Positions 56,795-64,000 of a stretch of DNA of 64,000 nucleotides are shown piece after piece (the first letter of the stretch is position 1; each line of letters opens with the position of its first letter). Under the pieces are notes generated by a model. It was given only the letters and a program-made list of their open reading frames with translations. It was not told the DNA's origin and made no database searches. Source of the DNA: Rhizobium sp. NLR16a. Lineage in GTDB: Bacteria; Pseudomonadota; Alphaproteobacteria; Rhizobiales; Rhizobiaceae. The DNA lies in assembly GCF_017948245.1 (NCBI RefSeq), contig NZ_CP072865.1, forward strand, positions 1,017,501-1,081,500, given 5' to 3'. Position numbers and translations under genes: made by a program.

Positions 56795-58803
56795 AGGCTG
56801 CTCAGCGGCTTTTTCAGGATGCTTTCGCGCAGTGACGTGCCGGGTTCCCGGCGGGTGATCGGCGACTGGTCTGTCGGCGGCACCGGCCGGGGAAAGACCG
56901 GCTCCTCGCGACGCAGTTCGCGGCGCAGCGCGTCCAGCCGCGGATCGGTCGGGGTCGGCTCCGCCGGGTCCAGCCGCGGCGCCTGCGGCAGCAATTCGCG
57001 CCGGTAGGATTCGAGTGGTGCCGAAGCCGGCGGGGGCGGGGGGACGGGTTTTGTGTCGAAAACCTCGGCGGCTTCCAGCGCCTCGTCGAAACCTGGCATG
57101 GATGCCGCAACGCTCTGCTGGAAATTCGAAATATCGGGCCCGACGGTCACCGCCCTCATGCGGGTGACGATCTTGCGCAGATCGACGGTGTCGGGATCTT
57201 CCTCGCTATGTTTGTTGTTGGCGCTGGCGGCCTTCGGCAGCAGGTTCTCGTCGACACGGGAGAAGCGCATGCGCATCGGCACGCTGATCGCCTCGCCGAA
57301 GGCAATCGCCTCGCCATTGCCGATCGAGGAGATGAAGCTTGTCGTCGAGATCGACGAATTCGGGATCGCCGAGCGGATGATTTCCTGGTCGCGGTCATTG
57401 GCAAGGCGCATCGCAAACAGCGTCGAGCACTGCGACAGGATGGTCTGGTCGAGCTCGCCCGGCCGCTGGGTGATGATGCCGAGCGAGACGCCGTATTTGC
57501 GGCCTTCCTTGGCGATGCGGGCGATCGCCTGGCGCGTCGGCACGAAGCCCAGTGTCGGATCGGAGGGGATGTAGCGGTGGGCTTCCTCGCAGACGACGAG
57601 CATGTGGATGGCGCCGTCGCTCCACAGCGCCACTTCGAAAGCCATGCGGCAGAGCACTGACGCAACCGAGTTGACGACCTCGGAGGGGATGCCTGCGAGC
57701 TGGAAGGTGCAGATCGGCCTGCTTTCGCCCGGGATGCGAAAGATCTGAGCGATGGTATCGGTGATCGTGTCGCTGATCGTGTTGTTGGAGAACATGAAGT
57801 GATAGCGCGGATCGTTTATCGCGGCGATGAGGCGCATCTTCAGCGAACGCAGGGAGGGCTTTTCCGCACGGCCTTCCAGACGGCCGATGCGTTCGTCGAT
57901 CAGCGCCAGGAGATCGGCCATTCGGTAGGGAACGGGTGTGTCGGCGGTGATCGAACTTTTTTCCGTGGTGCGGCGCACCAGCGAATTGTCGCTGCCGCGG
58001 AAGGCGCGCTTGGCCTCCGGCATGATGTCGCGCAGCAGGTCGAGCTCTTCGGGCACCGGCGGGCGGCCGCGGAAGACGACTTCGGCAAACTCTTCGAGCC
58101 GCATCAGCCAGAAGGGCAGGTCGAGCGTATCGGTATCGATGGTGACAGCGTGCTGGGGAAAGGCGGCGGCGAATTCGTTGTGCGGATCGAGGATCAGCAC
58201 GCGCAGCTTCGGATCGGCGGCGATCGCCTTGTGCAGCAGCAGCGATACGGCGGTCGATTTGCCGACGCCAGTCGAGCCGACGACGGCGAAATGCTTGGAG
58301 AGCATCGAGGGGATGTGGATTGCCGCATCGATGCTTTCGTCCTGGGTCAGTTTGCCGATGACGGCCGTCGTGCCCGTTCCGGCATCATAGATGCGCATCA
58401 GGTCGGCGGCGCGGATGCGATGAGCGATGGCGCCGAGATAGGGGTAACGCGAGATGCCGGTCGAGAATTCCTCGCGCCCGTCTTCGTCGACGCGGACTTC
58501 GCCGAGAAGCTCCGTCTCGATCTTGAAATAATTGTCCTCGCCTTCGCCCCAGGCATGGCTGCCGGTATTCATCGAATAGACGAGAGCGACGACGCGGTTG
58601 CGGCCGACGCTGATCGAAATCAGCCGGCCGACGGACCAGAGTTCGGTAAGATCGGTGCCGCCCTGTTCGGCGACCGCGGCAATCGTCGCCCTGGAGCCGC
58701 TGCATGCAACGACGCGGCCGAGAAAGCGATTTCCCGGCGCGTGGCCGTCTCGTCGATCGTGCTCGCCTGCCTTGCCAGACATGCGCAAGTCGTTGTTGAG
58801 CAA
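56779..58803 (-). CDS. HerA-type ATPase (DUF87 family)
   Basis: The 674-residue protein has an N-terminal HAS-barrel-like region (GRVVACSGSRATIAAVAEQGG), the Walker A GSTGVGKST at 176-184, ILDPHNEFAAAF, and a Walker B-like MLVVCEEAHRYIPSD, then GIITQRPGELDQTILSQCSTLFAMRL, which is typical of HerA translocases. The C-terminal 120 residues are Pro-rich and variable. Archaeal HerA works with NurA nuclease; bacterial stand-alone members have unclear roles, and no nuclease gene is adjacent. The start is a TTG at 58803 with GGGAG six bases before it. Confidence 0.9.
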   Translation of the reverse strand: MLNNDLRMSGKAGEHDRRDGHAPGNRFLGRVVACSGSRATIAAVAEQGGTDLTELWSVGRLISISVGRNRVVALVYSMNTGSHAWGEGEDNYFKIETELLGEVRVDEDGREEFSTGISRYPYLGAIAHRIRAADLMRIYDAGTGTTAVIGKLTQDESIDAAIHIPSMLSKHFAVVGSTGVGKSTAVSLLLHKAIAADPKLRVLILDPHNEFAAAFPQHAVTIDTDTLDLPFWLMRLEEFAEVVFRGRPPVPEELDLLRDIMPEAKRAFRGSDNSLVRRTTEKSSITADTPVPYRMADLLALIDERIGRLEGRAEKPSLRSLKMRLIAAINDPRYHFMFSNNTISDTITDTIAQIFRIPGESRPICTFQLAGIPSEVVNSVASVLCRMAFEVALWSDGAIHMLVVCEEAHRYIPSDPTLGFVPTRQAIARIAKEGRKYGVSLGIITQRPGELDQTILSQCSTLFAMRLANDRDQEIIRSAIPNSSISTTSFISSIGNGEAIAFGEAISVPMRMRFSRVDENLLPKAASANNKHSEEDPDTVDLRKIVTRMRAVTVGPDISNFQQSVAASMPGFDEALEAAEVFDTKPVPPPPPASAPLESYRRELLPQAPRLDPAEPTPTDPRLDALRRELRREEPVFPRPVPPTDQSPITRREPGTSLRESILKKPLSSLYNKD

Positions 58804-58914
58804 AGGCTACTCCCTACGGTAGCGTTAAAGGATAAAGTCGATCCTTTAACAAATCCTTCATCCTACCGATTTCGGGGGTGCGGAGGCGCGAGGCAGTTTT
58901 TGTTGCGGCATGCG

Positions 58915-58943
58915 TTGACGCTGCGAAATTTTCTGTCTATCAC
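58915..58943 (+). promoter_or_regulatory. Probable sigma-70 promoter of the ilv leader
   Basis: TTGACG (58915-58920), 17 bases, TATCAC (58938-58943). The expected transcript start is near 58950, one or two bases before the leader peptide ATG at 58952. So the message seems to begin at, or almost at, the start codon. Confidence 0.65.
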
Positions 58944-58951
58944 TTCCCGCC

Positions 58952-59008
58952 ATGAAAATCGCAACGGCTCTTATCGTGGTGGGAAGGCGCATGGGCAGGA
59001 TGGTGTAA
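58952..59008 (+). CDS. ilv leader peptide (attenuator)
   Basis: An 18-residue frame MKIATALIVVGRRMGRMV ending in TAA. In its first ten residues it has two Ile, one Leu and two Val, the end products of the pathway of the gene that follows, plus Thr and Ala. No Shine-Dalgarno precedes the ATG (TATCACTTCCCGCC), and the promoter places the transcript start right at it, so translation is probably leaderless. Such short regulatory peptides let ribosome stalling at scarce branched-chain tRNAs choose between antiterminator and terminator. Confidence 0.82.
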   Translation: MKIATALIVVGRRMGRMV

Positions 59009-59064
59009 CCATCCGGCGATTGCCACCCATGCGCTAGATGACAGGTCCTCCGGGGCCTTTTTTT
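58987..59064 (+). promoter_or_regulatory. Transcription attenuator of the ilv operon
   Basis: Three structures are seen. GCGCATGGG (58987-58995) pairs with CCCATGCGC (59026-59034). A nested hairpin GGATGG/CCATCC (58998-59003 with 59009-59014) has the leader stop codon in its loop. A terminator AGGTCC-TCCG-GGGCCT (59043-59058) is followed by TTTTTT to 59064. Together with the leader peptide this is a classic attenuation layout: stalled ribosomes would change the first pairing and so the terminator. The exact antiterminator pairing was not resolved. Confidence 0.75.
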
Positions 59065-59126
59065 GTGCCCGAAATCGGGCTCCCGGCCACAAACGCAAAT
59101 CCCAGCATCAAACGGAACAGACACAG

Positions 59127-60917
59127 ATGAGCACGGACAATCAGGCGGCAGGCAATCGGATGACGGGGGCGGAGATCGTTCTCAAGGCGCTGAAGGATAA
59201 TGGCGTCGAACATATCTTCGGCTATCCCGGCGGCGCGGTTCTGCCGATCTATGACGAGATCTTCCAGCAGGACGAGATCAAGCACATTCTCGTCCGCCAC
59301 GAGCAGGGTGCCGGCCATGCGGCCGAAGGCTACGCCCGCTCCACCGGCAAGGTCGGCGTCATGCTGGTGACCTCGGGTCCGGGCGCTACCAATGCGGTCA
59401 CGCCGCTGCAGGATGCACTGATGGATTCGGTCCCGCTCGTCTGCCTGACCGGTCAGGTTCCGACCCCACTGATCGGCTCCGACGCCTTCCAGGAATGCGA
59501 CACGGTCGGCATCACCCGGCCCTGCACCAAGCACAACTGGCTGGTCAAGGACGTCAATCAGCTCGCCGCCATCATTCATGAGGCCTTCCGCATCGCCCAG
59601 TCCGGCCGTCCGGGCCCCGTCGTCGTCGACATTCCGAAAGACGTGCAGTTTGCGACCGGCACCTACACGCCGCCCGCCGATTACGCGATCCAGAAGAGCT
59701 ACCAGCCGAAGATCCAGGGCGACCTCAACCAGATTCACGCTGCGATCGAGATGATGGCGAATGCGCGCCGTCCGATCATCTATTCCGGCGGCGGCGTCGT
59801 CAATTCCGGCCCCGAAGCCTCCAAGCTGCTGCGCGAGCTGGTCGACCTCACCGATTTCCCGATCACTTCGACGCTGATGGGCCTCGGCGCCTATCCGGCT
59901 TCAGGCAAGAACTGGCTGAAGATGCTCGGCATGCACGGCTCCTACGAAGCCAACATGGCGATGCATGATTGCGACGTCATGGTCTGCATCGGCGCCCGCT
60001 TCGACGACCGCATCACCGGCCGCCTCAACGCCTTCTCGCCGAACTCGAAGAAGATCCATATCGATATCGATCCGTCCTCGATCAACAAGAACGTCCGCGT
60101 CGACATCGGCATCCGCGGCGATGTCGGCCATGTCCTCGAAGACATGGTCCGCCTGTGGCGGGCGCTGCCGAAGAAGCCGGAGAAGAATCGCCTCGAAGGC
60201 TGGTGGAGCGATATCGCCCGCTGGCGCGCGCGAAACTCCTTCGCCTATACGAAGAACAGCGACGTCATCATGCCGCAATATGCGCTGGAGCGGCTCTTTG
60301 CGCATACCAAGGACCGCGACACCTACATCACGACCGAAGTCGGCCAGCATCAGATGTGGGCAGCACAGTTCTTCGGTTTCGAGCAGCCGAACCGCTGGAT
60401 GACCTCGGGCGGCCTCGGCACGATGGGCTACGGCTTGCCGGCCGCCCTCGGCGTCCAGATAGCTCATCCCGGCAGCCTCGTCATCGACATTGCCGGCGAC
60501 GCCTCGATCCAGATGTGCATCCAGGAAATGTCGACGGCGATTCAGTACGATGCGCCGATCAAGATCTTCATCATGAACAACCAGTATATGGGCATGGTGC
60601 GCCAGTGGCAGCAGCTGCTGCACGGCAACCGCCTGTCGCATTCCTATACGGAAGCGATGCCCGATTTCGTCAAACTGGCGGAAGCCTATGGCGCGGTCGG
60701 CCTGCGCTGCGACAAGCCGGACGAGCTCGACGATGCCATCGTCGAGATGATCGAGGTCAAGAAGCCGGTCATTTTCGATTGCCGCGTCGCCAATCTCGCC
60801 AACTGCTTCCCGATGATCCCCTCGGGCAAGGCGCATAACGAGATGCTGCTGCCCGACGAAGCTACCGACGAAGCGGTTGCCAACGCGATCGACGCCAAGG
60901 GCCGCCAGCTCGTCTAA
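59127..60917 (+). CDS. ilvB: Acetolactate synthase large (catalytic) subunit
   Basis: The 596-residue ThDP enzyme makes acetolactate or acetohydroxybutyrate, the first step to valine, leucine and isoleucine. Seen: MTGAEIVLKALKDNGVEHIFGYPGGAVLPIYDEIF, the catalytic glutamate in VRHEQGAGHAAEGYAR, GPGATNAVTPLQDA, the FAD/quinone region, and the ThDP-Mg motif GDASIQMCIQEMSTAIQYDAP with NNQYMGM. In rhizobia the pair is often called ilvI/ilvH. The small subunit gene follows 80 bases later, and the leader and attenuator lie upstream. Confidence 0.97.
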   Translation: MSTDNQAAGNRMTGAEIVLKALKDNGVEHIFGYPGGAVLPIYDEIFQQDEIKHILVRHEQGAGHAAEGYARSTGKVGVMLVTSGPGATNAVTPLQDALMDSVPLVCLTGQVPTPLIGSDAFQECDTVGITRPCTKHNWLVKDVNQLAAIIHEAFRIAQSGRPGPVVVDIPKDVQFATGTYTPPADYAIQKSYQPKIQGDLNQIHAAIEMMANARRPIIYSGGGVVNSGPEASKLLRELVDLTDFPITSTLMGLGAYPASGKNWLKMLGMHGSYEANMAMHDCDVMVCIGARFDDRITGRLNAFSPNSKKIHIDIDPSSINKNVRVDIGIRGDVGHVLEDMVRLWRALPKKPEKNRLEGWWSDIARWRARNSFAYTKNSDVIMPQYALERLFAHTKDRDTYITTEVGQHQMWAAQFFGFEQPNRWMTSGGLGTMGYGLPAALGVQIAHPGSLVIDIAGDASIQMCIQEMSTAIQYDAPIKIFIMNNQYMGMVRQWQQLLHGNRLSHSYTEAMPDFVKLAEAYGAVGLRCDKPDELDDAIVEMIEVKKPVIFDCRVANLANCFPMIPSGKAHNEMLLPDEATDEAVANAIDAKGRQLV

Positions 60918-60997
60918 GACTTAATAATTGCGCATAATCCTTTCCGAAAATCGTGGCCGATTTTTCGGGGTTATGCGGCGAGAGGAAACCCAGGACC

Positions 60998-61570
60998 ATG
61001 AACGCACACCTTCAGCCCACGGGCTCTGCCTATTTCATCTCTCCGGAAACGACCGCGGTCGAGAGCCACACGCTCTCGGTTCTCGTCGACAACGAGCCCG
61101 GCGTCCTTGCCCGCGTCATCGGCCTGTTCTCCGGCCGCGGCTACAATATCGAGAGCCTCACCGTCTCCGAGACCGAACACCAGGCACATCTTTCCCGCAT
61201 CACCATCGTCACCCGCGGGACGCCGCACGTGCTGGAGCAGATCAAGGCGCAGCTCGAGCGCATCGTGCCGGTGCACCGCGTCGTCGATCTCACGGTACGA
61301 GCCCGTGAACTCGGCCAGGATCGGCCGATCGAGCGTGAAGTGGCGCTGGTCAAGGTGATCGGCGAGGGCGACATGCGCGCCGAGACACTGCGCCTTGCCG
61401 ATGCCTTCCATGCCAAGGTGGTGGATGCGACGATCGACCACTTTATCCTGGAGATAACGGGCAAGTCGTCGAAGATCGACCAGTTCATCGCGATCATGAA
61501 GCCGCTGGGCCTGATCGAGGTCTGCCGCACCGGCATCGCGGCAATGAACCGCGGCGCGCAGGGGATGTGA
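60998..61570 (+). CDS. ilvN: Acetolactate synthase small (regulatory) subunit
   Basis: The 190-residue protein has an N-terminal ACT domain (HTLSVLVDNEPGVLARVIGLFSGRGYNIESLTVSETE) and a C-terminal domain with EVALVKVIG, FHAKVVDATIDHFILEITG and a final MKPLGLIEVCRTGIAAMNRG. It activates the large subunit and binds valine for feedback control. The frame extends to 60953, but the ATG at 60998 is the usual start. ilvH is an equally valid name. Confidence 0.97.
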   Translation: MNAHLQPTGSAYFISPETTAVESHTLSVLVDNEPGVLARVIGLFSGRGYNIESLTVSETEHQAHLSRITIVTRGTPHVLEQIKAQLERIVPVHRVVDLTVRARELGQDRPIEREVALVKVIGEGDMRAETLRLADAFHAKVVDATIDHFILEITGKSSKIDQFIAIMKPLGLIEVCRTGIAAMNRGAQGM

Positions 61571-61606
61571 GCCTGCTACCGCTGTCAGGTCCGTGCCGAT
61601 AAGCTG

Positions 61607-61743
61607 CCCCTCACCCTAACCCTTCCCCGTAAACGGGGCGAGGCGACGTGCCAAATACAACGTCGAGGTGGATGAAGCCGGTGCGGCATATCCCCTTCGC
61701 CCCGCAAGCGGGGAGAAGGTGGCGGCAGCCGGATGAGGGGCTC
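61607..61743. repeat. Intergenic palindromic repeat of the CCCCTCACCCTAACCC type
   Basis: It begins GCCCCTCACCCTAACCCTTC, holds CCCCGTAAACGGGG, later CGCCCCGCAAGCGGGG, and ends GGCGGCAGCCGGATGAGGGG, which complements the left end. Blocks like this recur in many rhizobial and related genomes between genes, from memory. It lies between ilvN and the convergent aldo-keto reductase gene. Confidence 0.7.
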
Positions 61744-61765
61744 TTAGCTGGGTAGCCGCTGTCGA

Positions 61766-62614
<849 letters not shown>

Positions 62615-62688
62615 GGTCTTGATCCTGGGGAAGAGATTGGGCTGCGCCGCTATCTTTCAAGTAATCCTGTCACCATGACAATGATGCG

Positions 62689-63276
62689 ATGGCATCGGCG
62701 ATGCCCTCGTTCTCTTCGCCTTCACCACTTCGATCACGCCGGGGCCGAACAATATGATGCTCTTCGCCTCGGGCGTGAATTTTCGGCCTCCGCCGAACGA
62801 TCCCGCATATGTTCGGCATTGGCGCCGGTTTCTTCTCGCTGCTGATCGGCGTTGGTTTCGGGATCGGGGCGCTGCTGCACACGATGCCCGTGGTCTATAC
62901 GGCGCTGAAGTTCGCCGGCGGCGCCTATCTCGTCTGGATTGCCTGGAAGATCGCCTCGTCGCGCTCGCTCAGCGAGGGTAAGAGTGGCGCTGCGCCAATG
63001 TCCTTTGTCCCGGCGGCAGCCTTCCAATTGGTCAATCCGAAAGCCTGGGTGATGGCGGTGACCGCGATGGCGACCTATACCAATCCCGAGCTCTACCTCT
63101 TGAGCGTGCTGATCGTCGGCCTGGCTTTCGCGGTGGTCAACGTGCCGAGTGTCTCGACCTGGGCAGGTTTCGGTTCGGCGCTCAGGGAATGGCTGTCCGA
63201 TCCGGTGCGGCTGAAATGGTTCAATGTCAGCATGGCGGTGCTTCTGGTGACGAGCCTCTGGCCGATGCTAAATTAG
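62689..63276 (+). pseudogene. LysE family transporter gene, frameshifted
   Basis: From 62703 one frame reads ALVLFAFTTSITPGPNNMML and then FASGVNF, the N-terminus of a LysE/RhtB exporter. From 62809 another frame reads MFGIGAGFFSLLIGVGFGIG and onward, the rest of the same family, ending at 63276 in SMAVLLVTSLWPMLN. Joining them needs one extra base removed at the AATTTTC run near 62787, giving NFGLRRTIPHMFG. No start codon precedes the first part in its frame (a TGA is at 62682), and ATGs in another frame suggest a second lesion near 62703. It is a pseudogene unless the assembly has an error. Confidence 0.8.
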
Positions 63277-63744
63277 AGCGATCGAGGGTTTCGTCAGCAT
63301 CAGCCAGAATATGCTGAGGACGGCCGTGAAGGCCGGAAAGCCGAAGGCGAACCAGATGCGGTAGAGGCTGTCATAGCTCGGCGGCAGAGCGCTTCCCGAG
63401 CTTGCCGCGGCGCGGGCGAGGTCGCGCAGTTGGATCTGAATCCAGACGACCGGCAGCCAGAACAGGCCGGTCACGACATAAAGCAGCAGCGACAGCGCAA
63501 TCCAGCCCTCCGACAGGTCCCAGCCGATCGACCGCGCCAGGAGATAGCCGCTCACCGGCTGGAGAAGGGCAGCGGTCGCCGTGAAGACGGTGTCGGCGAT
63601 GACGACGGTTGCCGCGACATGGGCGATCAGCGCGGGATCGCGCGTGCGGTGCGCCATCACCATGAAAAAGGCGATGCCGGCGCCGGTGCCGAAGAGCACG
63701 GTCGCGCCGATGACATGGGCAAGCAGTAGCCATTGCTCGAGCAT
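63268..63744 (-). CDS. DUF2269 family membrane protein
   Basis: The 158-residue protein has four membrane helices (LLLAHVIGATVLFGTGAGIAFFMVM, VIADTVFTATAALLQPVSGYLL, WIALSLLLYVVTGLFWLPVVWIQI, FAFGFPAFTAVLSIFWLML) and an intervening conserved DSLYRIWFAFG. This is the DUF2269 pattern, of unknown function, often next to a DoxX-like domain gene, as here. Its ATG overlaps the stop of the upstream gene (ATGA), so the two are coupled. The 3' end overlaps the LysE pseudogene by nine bases. Confidence 0.85.
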   Translation of the reverse strand: MLEQWLLLAHVIGATVLFGTGAGIAFFMVMAHRTRDPALIAHVAATVVIADTVFTATAALLQPVSGYLLARSIGWDLSEGWIALSLLLYVVTGLFWLPVVWIQIQLRDLARAAASSGSALPPSYDSLYRIWFAFGFPAFTAVLSIFWLMLTKPSIALI

Positions 63745-64000
63745 CAGCGTTCATCCAGGGTGGCAAGCGCCGTGAGCGTCAGCAGGATGGACGGCAGCAC
63801 CTTGACGAGCGGGCCGAGCGGATCGAGCCAGAGGGCGGGTTCGAGAAGTGTGCCGCCTGTGAGATAGGCCAGTGAGACGGCGAGCATGCCGAGGAGGGCG
63901 CGTCCGGCGAGCGGGCGGACAAGGACGGCGGCGCCGAGCGCGATATCGATGAGGCAAGTGACAAGCGTCAGCACCGTCGCCGCCGCTTCGGGCATGAAGG
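63744..64000 (-). CDS. DoxX-like membrane protein, C-terminal part
   Basis: The frame is open to the window edge; at least 85 residues are visible (FMPEAAATVLTLVTCLIDIALGAAVLVRPLAGRALLGMLAVSLAYLTGG, then PLGPLVKVLPSILLTLTALATLDER). Three or four hydrophobic segments fit a DoxX-like domain. Genes just upstream of DUF2269 often encode a short-chain dehydrogenase-like protein with such a C-terminal domain, so this may be the end of a larger SDR-DoxX fusion. The ATG at 63995 may therefore be internal. It overlaps the DUF2269 start. Confidence 0.65.
   Translation of the reverse strand, partial: FMPEAAATVLTLVTCLIDIALGAAVLVRPLAGRALLGMLAVSLAYLTGGTLLEPALWLDPLGPLVKVLPSILLTLTALATLDER

Noticed and set aside
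57799..59037. 412-codon open frame on the plus strand across the HerA gene
   Set aside because: Antisense shadow of the HerA-type ATPase, with no recognisable domain; its end also overlaps the ilv leader.

Overview
The window is a 64 kb stretch of high-GC alphaproteobacterial chromosome, almost certainly Rhizobium (R. leguminosarum/etli group). Evidence: a permuted two-piece tmRNA with the tag ANDNYAEARLAA, rhizobial palindromic intergenic repeats, an alpha-type SspB, a rhizobial-type flagellin, and the conserved orders thyA-folA-hflK-hflC-Do protease-serB/miaA and ilv large-small subunit. I saw no IS element, phage, CRISPR array, rRNA or tRNA. It reads as core chromosome with small accessory interruptions.

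Layout. 1-11 kb: 3' end of recN, a small conserved protein, ligA, a GNAT acetyltransferase whose reading frame runs into a repeat and into ligA, a DEDDh exonuclease, a CreA-like protein, a chemoreceptor-cheW pair, a Sco1-like copper chaperone and prmA. Four copies of one palindromic repeat lie in the gaps. 11-21 kb: an unlisted 57-aa ORF with its own terminator, an M24 aminopeptidase, azlCD, a DUF2164 protein, a GT-C-like membrane protein, pncA, a small membrane protein, a UvrD-type helicase and a PhnB/VOC protein. 21-27.5 kb: the prkA-yeaH-spoVR stress operon, then a class III cyclase joined to a duplicated membrane module. 27.7-34.4 kb: an RND efflux pair, an isolated flagellin and an OmpA-type lipoprotein. 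34.4-45 kb: DUF2000/AraC, an AbrB-type transporter, LysR/aldo-keto reductase, a D-lactate dehydrogenase-like flavoprotein and a large AsmA protein.

45-54 kb: RHH protein, DUF4169 protein, sspB and ssrA on the minus strand, then thyA, folA, hflK, hflC and a Do protease on the plus strand, then serB and miaA, which diverge from overlapping start codons. Much of this block is protein quality control: the tmRNA tag, the SspB adaptor that delivers tagged proteins to ClpXP, the HflKC modulator of FtsH, and a DegP-type periplasmic protease. 53.6-59 kb: a MocR regulator divergent from a LysE exporter and a DapA-like aldolase, then a HerA-type ATPase. 59-61.6 kb: the ilv acetolactate synthase genes behind a leader peptide and attenuator. 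61.6-64 kb: a repeat, an aldo-keto reductase, a frameshifted LysE gene, a DUF2269 membrane protein and the start-less end of a DoxX-like protein that runs off the window.

The best items for a second look are the ssrA-sspB adjacency, the apparently leaderless ilv leader peptide, the cyclase with a duplicated two-helix membrane module, the possible general-stress promoter before prkA, and the 57-aa gene. All calls come from reading the sequence and its translations. No database search was run.
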